From an uncultured Oscillospiraceae bacterium (GTDB lineage Bacteria > Bacillota > Clostridia > Oscillospirales > Oscillospiraceae), in the NCBI GenBank assembly GCA_934621665.1, contig CAKTUT010000084.1, positions 1-7,614 on the forward strand: a stretch of DNA of 7,614 nt. Reading direction: 5' to 3'. The first letter of the stretch is position 1, and each line of letters starts with the position of its first letter. The notes below the pieces were generated by a model, which was given only the letters and a program-made list of their open reading frames with translations, made no database searches and was not told the origin of the DNA. Position numbers and translations under genes: made by a program. This document shows, piece by piece, positions 1 to 6,224 of this stretch.

Positions 1-151
1 CCGAAACTCTGTCCGGTTTGCCGGCCGCGTCCTTGCACAAAAATACGGACGCCCATTCCCAGCTATTAGTATAGCGCGTAAATCCAAAAGAATCAAGTTC
101 AAACGTCAAATTATCCAAATAATTCCGTTGTTCTTTTGCACAAAATCGCAT
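1..151 (-). CDS. Possible 5' end of an unidentified leftward gene, cut by the window edge
   Basis: On the minus strand a frame is open from position 187 to the left edge after a TGA at 188-190. Its only ATG is at 149-151, giving about 50 visible residues beginning MRFCAKEQRNYLDN and including NSWEWASVFLCKDAAGKP near the edge. The residue mix (Trp-Glu-Trp, alternating hydrophobics, an acidic-Gly-Lys-Pro turn) looks like real protein. The beta-strand then DAAGKP turn faintly recalls the end of a PAS/PAC domain, but I do not recognise the family. No good Shine-Dalgarno precedes the ATG, so the true start is uncertain; the frame could also be a decayed gene whose upstream part lies in another frame. 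The overlapping frames at 106-406 on both strands have low-complexity products and are not supported. Confidence 0.42.
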   Translation of the reverse strand, partial: MRFCAKEQRNYLDNLTFELDSFGFTRYTNSWEWASVFLCKDAAGKPDRVS

Positions 152-364
152 CTCATCTGCGTACTTTGCCTGTCGATTTTGTTCTTTTCACAACGACTTT
201 CTGTGGTTTCATTTCTCTGGACGCGGATACAGGATTTGGAATGTTCAGAAATTTTCTGGAAAAAAACATTCTTTTTTCTCATACCTTTCTCCAGAAATTT
301 TTGCGTGCAGCCGCGAAGATTTCGCGAAGTTTTTGGATACCGCTTCAGAATTTTACATTTTTTG
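152..364. other. AT-rich intergenic gap with no gene seen
   Basis: Between the possible leftward gene and the rightward promoter I see no credible protein. The open frames here are rich in Phe, Lys, Cys and Arg and have no family resemblance. Two small inverted repeats are visible: CAGAAA-T-TTTCTG around 246-258, and CGCGAA-GAT-TTCGCG at 312-326 followed by AAGTTTTT. The second could be a weak rightward hairpin but its 6-bp stem is short for a terminator. A minus-strand GGAGAAAGGT-ATG near 281-291 resembles a translation start, but the frame it opens encodes an implausible protein that ends at 106-108. Confidence 0.5.
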
Positions 365-381
365 TTGCATGGCAGATGCAA
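365..381. repeat. Inverted repeat TTGCAT-N5-ATGCAA over the -35, candidate operator
   Basis: Perfect 6-base arms TTGCAT (365-370) and ATGCAA (376-381) flank GGCAG. The left arm is the -35 hexamer itself and the right arm sits in the promoter spacer, a position where a bound dimeric repressor would block RNA polymerase. No regulator gene adjoins it. A 6-base palindrome in AT-rich DNA can arise by chance, so this is only a candidate. Confidence 0.35.
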
Positions 382-393
382 AATTGCTATAAT
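365..393 (+). promoter_or_regulatory. Sigma-A-type extended -10 promoter of the acyltransferase operon
   Basis: A perfect TATAAT lies at 388-393, preceded by TGC to make an extended -10 element (TGNTATAAT). A 17-base spacer separates it from TTGCAT at 365-370, which matches TTG of the -35 consensus only. Transcription would start near 400, leaving a leader of about 70 bases before the ATG at 473. It is the only strong promoter seen ahead of the three-gene rightward operon. The hexamers are seen directly; activity is inferred. Confidence 0.8.
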
Positions 394-399
394 TTCAGT

Positions 400-472
400 T
401 GATTGAAAATTCCACTTTACCGGGACTCACGCTTTGCGCCGTCCGGCAACCCGTTCGGAGGGACACATATTT
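400..472 (+). promoter_or_regulatory. GC-rich 5' leader with possible pairing to the ribosome site
   Basis: The predicted leader changes from AT-rich to GC-rich after 418. TCCG at 442-445 can pair with CGGA at 456-459, which covers the 5' side of the GGAGGG ribosome site (457-462). GTCC at 441-444 can alternatively pair with GGAC at 423-426, leaving the ribosome site free. The stems are only four base pairs, and I do not recognise a known riboswitch class. Confidence 0.2.
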
Positions 473-1147
473 ATGATTTATCAGACACAGGAGCTTTTTG
501 ATCTGGAGCACTCGCTGGCAGGCAGCTATCTTGCCGGATTCCAATATCCGTGGCAGGCGTTGGCCGGAATCGGCGATTTGATTCTTGCACTTGGCAAGAC
601 GCTTCCGCCCGAGGAATATGAGCAGATTACGGAGCACGTGTGGTTGCACCGCACCGCAAAGGTTGCGCCAAGCGCGTCGATTACAGCACCGTGCATCATC
701 GGCCCGGAAGCCGAGGTGCGCCATTGCGCGTTTATCCGCGGCAAGGCGCTGGTCGGCGCACAGTGCGTGGTCGGCAACTCCACAGAGCTGAAAAACGTCA
801 TTCTCTTTGACTGCGTTCAAGTTCCGCATTATAATTATGTAGGTGACTCCATTCTTGGCTTCCGCGCGCACATGGGCGCAGGTGCGGTCACATCGAACGT
901 CAAATCAGATAAAACGCTCGTCGTTGTCCACGACAGAGCTGCGCACATGGAAACTGGGCTTAAGAAATTCGGCGCAATGCTCGGCGATTTTGCTGAGGTC
1001 GGCTGCAACAGCGTTCTGAACCCCGGCACGATTCTGGGACGGCGCTGTTCAGTCTATCCCACATCATGCGTGCGCGGCGTTGTCCCGGCAGATCACATCT
1101 ATAAATCGCAGGGGCAGGTTGTTCTGCGCCAAAGCACCAACGTATGA
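473..1147 (+). CDS. GlmU-like left-handed beta-helix acyltransferase (hexapeptide repeat), 224 aa
   Basis: Predicted cytoplasmic acyltransferase related to the acetyltransferase half of GlmU; similar stand-alone proteins are often annotated as UDP-N-acetylglucosamine pyrophosphorylase although the nucleotidyltransferase domain is absent here. Residues 1-50 form a helical N-terminal part. From about 52 hexapeptide-like turns begin (VAPSASI, CIIGPEAEV, ALVGAQCVVG) and run to about 205. Residues 119-125 (HYNYVGD) match the GlmU catalytic His-x-x-Tyr-x-Gly-Asp segment, and 135-147 (GAGAVTSNVKSDK) match the following GAGTITCNYDG-type segment, so acyl-CoA chemistry on an amino sugar is plausible. 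The acceptor is unknown. ATG 473 is chosen over the upstream TTG at 434 because GGAGGG at 457-462 lies 10 bases ahead. The stop overlaps the next start in ATGA, indicating translational coupling. The fold is confident; the substrate is not. Confidence 0.88.
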   Translation: MIYQTQELFDLEHSLAGSYLAGFQYPWQALAGIGDLILALGKTLPPEEYEQITEHVWLHRTAKVAPSASITAPCIIGPEAEVRHCAFIRGKALVGAQCVVGNSTELKNVILFDCVQVPHYNYVGDSILGFRAHMGAGAVTSNVKSDKTLVVVHDRAAHMETGLKKFGAMLGDFAEVGCNSVLNPGTILGRRCSVYPTSCVRGVVPADHIYKSQGQVVLRQSTNV

Positions 1148-1593
1148 AGCGTAAAACTGTCATTCTTGCCGTTCTGATTTTGCTGCTGCTTGCGTTTATC
1201 TGGGGCAATTCCGTGCAGTCCATTCCAGATTCGCGCGATCGGAGTCTTTCGGTCATGGCGCGCATCCAGCCGTTCTTGGAGCTGTTTGTTGGAAAGGGCA
1301 ATGTCACAAACCATCTGGTGCGCAAGCTTGCGCACTTCTGCGAGTATTCGCTGCTTGGCCTGTTGCTAACGCATTGGGTTCGGCTGTGGATGCAGCCCAC
1401 GCCGCGACGCGTGCTGTATGGAATGCTGCTTGGCCTTGCCGTTGCTGTCATTGACGAGACAATTCAGATTTTTTCGCACCGCGGCAGTCAGGTACAGGAT
1501 GTTATTCTCGATTTTTGCGGCGTAATTGCCGGTACGCTGTTGGGGCTTTTGCTGTCGGCCATCGTCCGGCGTGTCAAGCGGTCACAGAACTAG
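1144..1593 (+). CDS. VanZ-family integral membrane protein, 149 aa
   Basis: VanZ-like protein, named after the accessory teicoplanin-resistance gene of the vanA cluster; most relatives, including this one, have no established function. Segments 5-20, about 66-84, 90-104 and 127-141 are hydrophobic, consistent with a four-helix membrane protein. Family motifs are present: RKLAHFCEY at 60-68 and DETIQIF at 104-110, followed by R113, D119, D123 and G126 (RGSQVQDVILDFCG). The conserved His, Glu, Asp and Arg lie at membrane borders. Length is typical for the short single-domain family. The start overlaps the upstream stop by four bases and no independent ribosome site is obvious, so translation probably depends on the acyltransferase gene. 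The C-terminus is basic (RRVKRSQN). There is no van gene context, so a glycopeptide-resistance role should not be assumed. Confidence 0.88.
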   Translation: MKRKTVILAVLILLLLAFIWGNSVQSIPDSRDRSLSVMARIQPFLELFVGKGNVTNHLVRKLAHFCEYSLLGLLLTHWVRLWMQPTPRRVLYGMLLGLAVAVIDETIQIFSHRGSQVQDVILDFCGVIAGTLLGLLLSAIVRRVKRSQN

Positions 1594-1604
1594 GAGGAGA
1601 CGTT

Positions 1605-2075
1605 ATGCAAAACTGGAAATCATACGTGCTTGTCCTGCTGCTGGCTATGGCGCCGGTTGTGGAGCTGCGCGGCGCAATCCCGGCAGGTGTTGCCATGGGG
1701 ATGGATCTGAAAACCGTGTTTGCGCTCAGCGTTATTGGCAATCTGCTTCCTGTTCCGCTGATCATTCTTTTCATTCGAAAGGTTTTTGCATGGATGAAGC
1801 GGCACGGCGGAAAGCTTGCCGCCATCGTCTCAAAGATGGAAGCAAAGGCCGCACGCGGCGCGCAGCTGTTTTATAAGTACGAGCTGCTCGGCCTCTACAT
1901 TCTCGTAGCCATTCCCCTGCCTGGTACAGGCGCATGGACCGGCTCGCTTGTCGCAGCCATGCTCAATCTTCGGATGCGCTCGGCCGTGCCGGTGATCATC
2001 GCAGGCGTTGTAACCGCGGGGCTGATTATGTTTGGCCTTACATACGGCGTCAGCGGACTTGCATCCCTTTTTTAA
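1605..2075 (+). CDS. COG2426-type small membrane protein ('small multi-drug export' family), 156 aa
   Basis: Small integral membrane protein resembling the family labelled small multi-drug export protein (Pfam Sm_multidrug_ex); the name is historical and transport is not established. Hydrophobic segments lie at about 6-19, 38-60, 92-104, 110-120 and 127-155. Two conserved motifs are visible: ELRGAIP at 20-26 and PLPGTGAWTG at 104-113. Charged and proline residues within membrane hairpins like these recall DedA/VTT-type lipid scramblases, but that link is inference. A strong ribosome site AGGAGGAG (1592-1599) sits 5 bases before ATG 1605 and overlaps the stop codon of the VanZ gene, so the two are co-transcribed. 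An in-frame start at 1515 is rejected because its first 30 residues are out-of-frame VanZ sequence. It is the last gene of the operon. Confidence 0.85.
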   Translation: MQNWKSYVLVLLLAMAPVVELRGAIPAGVAMGMDLKTVFALSVIGNLLPVPLIILFIRKVFAWMKRHGGKLAAIVSKMEAKAARGAQLFYKYELLGLYILVAIPLPGTGAWTGSLVAAMLNLRMRSAVPVIIAGVVTAGLIMFGLTYGVSGLASLF

Positions 2076-2092
2076 AGCATCAAACGTAAAAC

Positions 2093-2133
2093 CGCAGCTG
2101 GTGGCATTTTCCCACCGGCTGCGATTCCTTTTT
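2093..2133. terminator. Bidirectional intrinsic terminator between convergent genes
   Basis: CGCAGCTGGTGG (2093-2104) pairs with CCACCGGCTGCG (2112-2123) over 12 base pairs with one U-G wobble and a 7-base loop. Rightward it is followed by ATTCCTTTTT (to 2133). Leftward, reading the other strand, the stem is followed by GTTTTACG, giving a weaker U-tract. It lies between the stop of the COG2426-type gene and the stop of the UvrA paralog, whose TAA (2132-2134) is embedded in the rightward T-tract. Confidence 0.88.
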
Positions 2134-4630
2134 AAAGATATCTTCCTGTCATGCTCTGCGGACAGCGCTTTACTTCGTCCGGCGTGCCGCTGACCACAAC
2201 CGTTCCGCCCTCGTCTCCACCGCCCGGTCCCATGTCGATCACATAGTCTGCGTTGCGAATCAGGTCAAGGTCATGCTCAATCACCACAACCGTCGCACCG
2301 TTGTCAATCAGCCGCTGGAACACGCCAAGCAGCGTCTGCACGTCCAGCGGATGCAAGCCAATGGTCGGCTCATCAAACACAAATACCGTGTCCGACTGCC
2401 CTTTCCCCATCTCGCTTGCCAGCTTCAGCCGCTGCGCCTCACCGCCGGAAAGGCTCGGTGTGGCCTCGCCGAGCGTCAGATAGCCAAGCCCCAGATCACA
2501 GAGCGTTTTCAGCCGCCGCGCAACAACCGGCAGATCGTCGCACACCGGCATTGCCCTCGCCACGCTCATCTCCATCAGCTGCGGAAGCGTATACGCCGTG
2601 CCGTCCTTGCGCGGTCGCAAAACCAGCGACGCATCCTTGCCGTAGCGCGAGCCGCCGCAGTCGGGGCAGACAATTTCGACATCCGGCAAAAACTGAATAT
2701 CAAGACTGATTGAGCCAGTTCCGTCGCACGTTGGGCAGCGGAGTCTGCCGGTATTATAGGAAAAGTCGCCCGCCTTATTGCCAAGGCGCTTCGCGTCCGC
2801 CGTTTTTGCGTAAATTTTGCGCAACTCGTCATGCACGTTTGCATACGTCGCCACTGTCGAGCGTATGTTGATGCCGATTGGCGTCGCGTCGATCAGCTTC
2901 ACCTGCGCAATCCCCGGCGCGGAAACGGTCTTTACATGCTGTGGGAGCGCCTCGCCGCGGATGGATGCCTGCAGGCCGGGAATCAGGCTCTCCAGCACCA
3001 TAGTTGTCTTGCCGGAACCTGACACGCCGGTAACGGCGGTCATGCGCCCCTTTGGGATTCGAACGGTCAGCGGCTTTACCGTGTGAAGCGCGCCGGTTGT
3101 CAGTTCAATCGTACCAAGGTCAAACATTGTCTCCACTCCGGCACGCTCGCGTACCAGCATGGACGATTCTCCTGACAAAAATGAACCGATTTTTGACGAC
3201 GGATTGTGCGATATCTCGTCAATCGTTCCCTGTGCAAGCACCGTGCCGCCGTTTTCTCCGGCGGCAGGCCCCATCTCCACCAGCCAGTCGGCGTCCTTTA
3301 AAATCTGCGTGTCGTGATCAACCAGCACAATCGAGTTGCCGTCCGCAATCAGATCGCGCATCACACCGCGCAGTCCGTCGATATTGGATGGGTGCAGACC
3401 GATTGACGGCTCGTCCAGCACATAAAGTACGCCGGTCGTGCGGTTGCGCACCGAGCGCGCCAGCTGGACACGCTGACGCTCACCAGTTGATAGCGTGGCC
3501 GCCTCGCGGTCAAGCGTCAGATATCCCAGTCCCAGCTCCAGCAGCCGCAGCGCCATTTCCCGAAACGAATCACAGATGCTTTCCGCCATCGCCACCATCG
3601 CCTCCGGCAGCGTGGACGGCACATGGTCAACCCATCTGCACAGCTCAGTCAGCGTCATCCGGCAGACCTCCGGCAGCGTAAACCCATCAATTTGTGGGCT
3701 TCTCGCCCGCGCCGACAGGCGTGAGCCGCCGCACTCAGGGCATACGCCCTGCTTTAAAAAGCGCTCCACGCGCTTCATTCCCTTTTCGTCCGTCACCTTG
3801 GCCAGCGCGTTTTCCACGGTGTAGACGGCGTTGAAGTACGTAAAGTCCATCTCGCCTGCCGCACCGGTCTTGGAATTCTGGTAGAGCATATGCACCTTGT
3901 CCGGCGCACCGTGGAACACAATGTCTCGTTCCTTTTGCGTCAGTTCCCGGAACGGCACGTCTGTGCGCACGCCCTTGTCGCGCGCCATATCTTTCATCAG
4001 CGACCACATCAGCGTCTGCCACGGCAGAACCGCCCCCTCATCAATCGAGAGCGACTCGTCCGGCACAAGCGTGCTCTCGTCCACCATGCGGACAATGCCA
4101 GTTCCGTCACATTTTTGGCACGCGCCGGTGCTGTTGAACGAAAGCTCCTCGGCCGACGGCGGGAAAAAGTGTGCACCGCATTCCGGGCAAATCAACTCTT
4201 TTCCAGCCGCGACATCCAGCGTTGGCGGTACATAATGCCCATTCGGGCAGCGGTGACTTGCAAGGCGCGAGAACATCAGCCGGAGCACGTTTAAAAGCTC
4301 TGTCGATGTCCCGAACGTGCTGCGCATACCGGGCACGCCCGGCCGCTGGTGCAGCGCCAGCGCCGCCGGAACATAGCGAAGCTCATCCACCAGTGCCTTT
4401 TCCGCCTGTGTCATGCGCCGGCGCGTATAGGTGGATAGCGCCTCCAGATACCGCCGAGAGCCCTCGGCATACAAAACGCCGAGCGCCAGCGACGATTTTC
4501 CCGAGCCGGACACGCCGGCAATTCCCACAATTTTGTGAAGCGGAATGTCCACATCCACGTTTTTCAGATTATGTACCCGCGCACCACGCACTTCAATTGC
4601 GTCCGGTGCGCCGTTTTTCTGCTCATTCAT
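2132..4630 (-). CDS. UvrA paralog without the UvrB-binding domain (class II, UvrA2-like), 832 aa
   Basis: Tandem ABC ATPase of the UvrA family, which binds damaged DNA. Motifs in order: Walker A GVSGSGKSS 39-47; signature LSTGERQR 380-387; Walker B with LDEPSIGLHP 405-414; H-loop VDHD 437-440; second Walker A GVSGSGKTT 535-543; signature LSGGEAQR 727-734; Walker B FDEPTIGLHP 752-761; H-loop IEHD 784-787. Zinc-binding CxxC pairs occur at 148-151/171-174 and 632-635/655-658, with another at 297-300. Canonical UvrA has about 940 residues; here the segment after RLASHRCP (122-129) passes within some 20 residues to the CPEC finger, so the UvrB-interacting domain of roughly 100 residues is absent. 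Such class II proteins include Deinococcus UvrA2 and Streptomyces DrrC, linked to tolerance of DNA-binding drugs; a similar role here is inference. The first signature deviates from LSGGEAQR. AGGAGGAA at 4641-4648 lies 10 bases before ATG 4630. Confidence 0.93.
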   Translation of the reverse strand: MNEQKNGAPDAIEVRGARVHNLKNVDVDIPLHKIVGIAGVSGSGKSSLALGVLYAEGSRRYLEALSTYTRRRMTQAEKALVDELRYVPAALALHQRPGVPGMRSTFGTSTELLNVLRLMFSRLASHRCPNGHYVPPTLDVAAGKELICPECGAHFFPPSAEELSFNSTGACQKCDGTGIVRMVDESTLVPDESLSIDEGAVLPWQTLMWSLMKDMARDKGVRTDVPFRELTQKERDIVFHGAPDKVHMLYQNSKTGAAGEMDFTYFNAVYTVENALAKVTDEKGMKRVERFLKQGVCPECGGSRLSARARSPQIDGFTLPEVCRMTLTELCRWVDHVPSTLPEAMVAMAESICDSFREMALRLLELGLGYLTLDREAATLSTGERQRVQLARSVRNRTTGVLYVLDEPSIGLHPSNIDGLRGVMRDLIADGNSIVLVDHDTQILKDADWLVEMGPAAGENGGTVLAQGTIDEISHNPSSKIGSFLSGESSMLVRERAGVETMFDLGTIELTTGALHTVKPLTVRIPKGRMTAVTGVSGSGKTTMVLESLIPGLQASIRGEALPQHVKTVSAPGIAQVKLIDATPIGINIRSTVATYANVHDELRKIYAKTADAKRLGNKAGDFSYNTGRLRCPTCDGTGSISLDIQFLPDVEIVCPDCGGSRYGKDASLVLRPRKDGTAYTLPQLMEMSVARAMPVCDDLPVVARRLKTLCDLGLGYLTLGEATPSLSGGEAQRLKLASEMGKGQSDTVFVFDEPTIGLHPLDVQTLLGVFQRLIDNGATVVVIEHDLDLIRNADYVIDMGPGGGDEGGTVVVSGTPDEVKRCPQSMTGRYL

Positions 4631-4648
4631 GCTGCGCCTGTTCCTCCT

Positions 4649-4662
4649 GCCGCATCTGCGGC
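4649..4662. repeat. Short palindrome next to the uvrA-paralog ribosome site
   Basis: GCCGC-ATCT-GCGGC is a perfect inverted repeat adjoining the AGGAGGAA ribosome site of the UvrA paralog on its upstream side. In the mRNA it could form a 5-bp GC hairpin with a 4-base loop just upstream of the ribosome site, which might stabilise or modulate translation. It is short and could be incidental. Confidence 0.35.
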
Positions 4663-4678
4663 GGTATTTTCTCAGATC

Positions 4679-4707
4679 ATTTTATCACATCGCAGCAGAT
4701 TTATCGA
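4679..4707 (-). promoter_or_regulatory. Candidate promoter of the UvrA paralog
   Basis: On the minus strand TCGATA (4702-4707; four of six matches to TTGACA) is separated by 17 bases from TAAAAT (4679-4684), which is preceded by TGA to form an extended -10 (TGATAAAAT). Transcription would begin near 4672, about 40 bases before the ATG at 4630. Hexamers and spacing are seen directly; a second weaker pair (TTGAAG and TAAAAT 15 bases apart) lies further upstream. Confidence 0.5.
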
Positions 4708-4800
4708 CCGGCATTTTACATTTCGCTTTCTTGCTTCAAAATCACATAAAAGCATTCGACTTTTCGCGTTCCTCTGCCCGTACCGCAGCCTATAATTAGG

Positions 4801-5196
4801 GCTACCGTCGGGCATCAGGATCTGGTGCTCATCGTGCCGCGCAGCCATCCGCTCTCTGAACGAAATTCCATAGGCCTGGCCGAGACGATTCCCTATCCGC
4901 AGATTTTCTTCTCAAAGGATGCAGGTCTGCGCGCAGCCATCGACGAGCTATTTCAAAAAATCGGCGCAAAGCCGCAGATCGCATATGAGACACAGGAGGA
5001 TCAGGTAATCGCTGGGCTGGTTGCGTACGGTTTTGGTATCGCCGTTGTGCCGTATATGGAACTGCTGCGGCAGTTGGATGTGCAGATCATCCAGATTGCA
5101 ACCCCCACATGGGAACGTGATTTCTGTCCCGCTGCACAGAGCTTTCGGCAGTTTGTGACGGGGCGATGCGGCGGGAAAGCAAAAATTGATTTGTGA
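4801..5196 (+). pseudogene. LysR-type regulator remnant, part of the effector-binding domain only
   Basis: The frame from 4801 reads ATVGHQDLVLIVPRSHPLSE, the typical middle of a LysR-type substrate-binding domain, and goes on with IFFSKDAGLRAAIDELF, AYETQEDQVIAGLVAYGFGIAVVPY and a final FRQFV. LysR regulators are usually about 290-300 residues with an N-terminal winged helix-turn-helix; here only about 131 residues remain and no DNA-binding domain exists upstream. Similarity stops abruptly near 4800, where the preceding in-frame codons (rich in Pro) look non-coding. Near the C-terminus WERDF is followed directly by CPAAQSFRQFV, whereas family members have about 10-15 residues between them, suggesting a second in-frame deletion. 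GTG 4825 could serve as a start but has a poor ribosome site. I read it as a decayed gene; a translated effector-domain fragment is less likely. Confidence 0.82.
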
Positions 5197-5201
5197 TGCA
5201 C

Positions 5202-5247
5202 AAAAAGCAACACATGACAGACTCATCTGCCATGTGTTGTTTCTTTA
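5202..5247. terminator. Bidirectional intrinsic terminator with a long stem
   Basis: CAACACATG (5208-5216) pairs perfectly with CATGTGTTG (5231-5239). Inside, CAGA (5218-5221) pairs with TCTG (5226-5229) around a CTCA loop, separated from the outer stem by one A-C mismatch, and a G-U and two A-U pairs extend the base. TTTCTTTA follows on the right and AAAAA (5202-5206) precedes, giving a U-tract in both directions. It ends the leftward phosphotriesterase operon, whose stop is at 5259-5261, and lies just after the LysR remnant. Confidence 0.9.
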
Positions 5248-5258
5248 TTATTCTGAGT

Positions 5259-6224
5259 TTAACTCTCAAAGAAATGTCTTGGGTTTTCAAACAAGATTTT
5301 GTGCAAAACCGCAGGATCAACGCCCATAACAACCAGCGCTGGAATTGCATGCTTAAGAATATACAGCCAGCCGTCTGGGATTACCTCTTCATGCACAAAG
5401 CGAAGTGTTTCTGCATCCACAGTATCCCAAAGCGTTGACACAGCTCCAGCGTCATGGCTAAAGAGCATTCGATCCGCCATACCTGCATCAATCATTGCCT
5501 TGACCGTTTTTAGGCGCGCATTGGTCGAAACAAAATGTTCATGTTCAAAGCGAATACGCGGTAAGCGGTCTGCACCAAGCCAAACACCTTGATCATACAG
5601 CCACGAGATATATTCCATATCTGTTGTATCCAAAAAATGATCAATTCGAATTTTCTCTGGCTTTGCGCCAGCCTCAAACAAAAGCGGCAACTGATATCGC
5701 CCAGTCTGCAATTCCGAAGCCGAGTGCAGGAAAATCGGGCAACCAGTTTGAACACTTGCATTTGCAGCTGCATGATGCTGTAAAATACGTCCAGGCGTAT
5801 CGCATTCGCGATCCATCACTGCTTTGATAATTCCCGCACGGATATCCGTACCGGCCATTCCTTTGGTTAAATCGTCCACTATGATCTGTGAAATTTGGTC
5901 TTCACTAAAATGACCAAATGATCCATTCAGATCAAAGAACATTCCCGTTGTGGAAATAATCTGAACACCTGTTTGCTCGGACAGCTCGCGCAGGCGCTTT
6001 GGATCACGTCCAAGATCATACGGACTTGCGTCAACGATTGTGTTGATACCATTTTCTTTCAGATCGCGCAATTGCTGCGCAGCACGCTGGATAAAATTCC
6101 GTCCAAACAGCTGCGGATAATTTTCCGGAATACCCGCAGCAGAAGCTAAAATATGCTCATGTACCAGCGCGCCGTCAATTTTCTCAGACGAAATTTCGCC
6201 GCAAACTGTTTGAATCATTTTCAT
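5259..6224 (-). CDS. Phosphotriesterase-family metallohydrolase, second copy, 321 aa
   Basis: Amidohydrolase-superfamily TIM barrel of the phosphotriesterase (PTE) branch, which includes lactonases, esterases and amide hydrolases. The binuclear metal site is complete by motif: H22 and H24 (VHEHI), K134 (AGIIKAV, the lysine that is carboxylated in the family), H167 (IFLHS), H196 (RIDHFLDTTD) and D258 (FSHDAG). VDASPYDLGRDP lies at 64-75. Length matches the usual 300-350. About half the residues match the upstream paralog, nearly without gaps; the strongest block is LASAAGIPENYPQ at 26-38. The regions after H196 (about 220-235) and the C-terminus differ, which suggests a different substrate. 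The start overlaps the stop of the upstream paralog in ATGA, with GGGGAA (6231-6236) 6 bases before it. There is no signal peptide, so it should be cytoplasmic. Substrate unknown; a true phosphotriesterase activity is unlikely. Confidence 0.9.
   Translation of the reverse strand: MKMIQTVCGEISSEKIDGALVHEHILASAAGIPENYPQLFGRNFIQRAAQQLRDLKENGINTIVDASPYDLGRDPKRLRELSEQTGVQIISTTGMFFDLNGSFGHFSEDQISQIIVDDLTKGMAGTDIRAGIIKAVMDRECDTPGRILQHHAAANASVQTGCPIFLHSASELQTGRYQLPLLFEAGAKPEKIRIDHFLDTTDMEYISWLYDQGVWLGADRLPRIRFEHEHFVSTNARLKTVKAMIDAGMADRMLFSHDAGAVSTLWDTVDAETLRFVHEEVIPDGWLYILKHAIPALVVMGVDPAVLHKILFENPRHFFES

Noticed and set aside
311..334. CGCGAA-GAT-TTCGCG hairpin followed by T-run as a rightward terminator
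   Set aside because: The stem is only six base pairs with a 3-base loop and no rightward gene precedes it.
106..406. Three overlapping open frames on both strands (about 90 residues each)
   Set aside because: Products are dominated by Phe, Lys, Arg and Cys in AT-rich DNA, lack family motifs, and overlap each other; the plus-strand frames would also run through the promoter at 365-393.
434..472. TTG 434 as start of the acyltransferase
   Set aside because: The ribosome site GGAGGG at 457-462 would lie inside the coding region and points to ATG 473; the extra 13 residues do not look like the family N-terminus.
1144..1593. VanZ gene as evidence of a glycopeptide-resistance cluster
   Set aside because: No vanH, vanA-type ligase, vanX or two-component system is present; VanZ-family proteins are widespread outside resistance clusters.
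2253..4294. Several long plus-strand and alternate-frame open frames opposite the UvrA paralog
   Set aside because: They are shadows of a high-GC coding gene: rich in Arg, Pro, Ser and Ala, without motifs or ribosome sites.
4791..4796. Plus-strand TATAAT as a promoter for the LysR remnant
   Set aside because: No -35 element lies 16-18 bases upstream and the downstream frame is a truncated gene without a good ribosome site.
5255..5265. Palindrome GAGTT-T-AACTC over the stop codon of the second PTE gene
   Set aside because: Too short to mean much and adjacent to a far stronger terminator hairpin.
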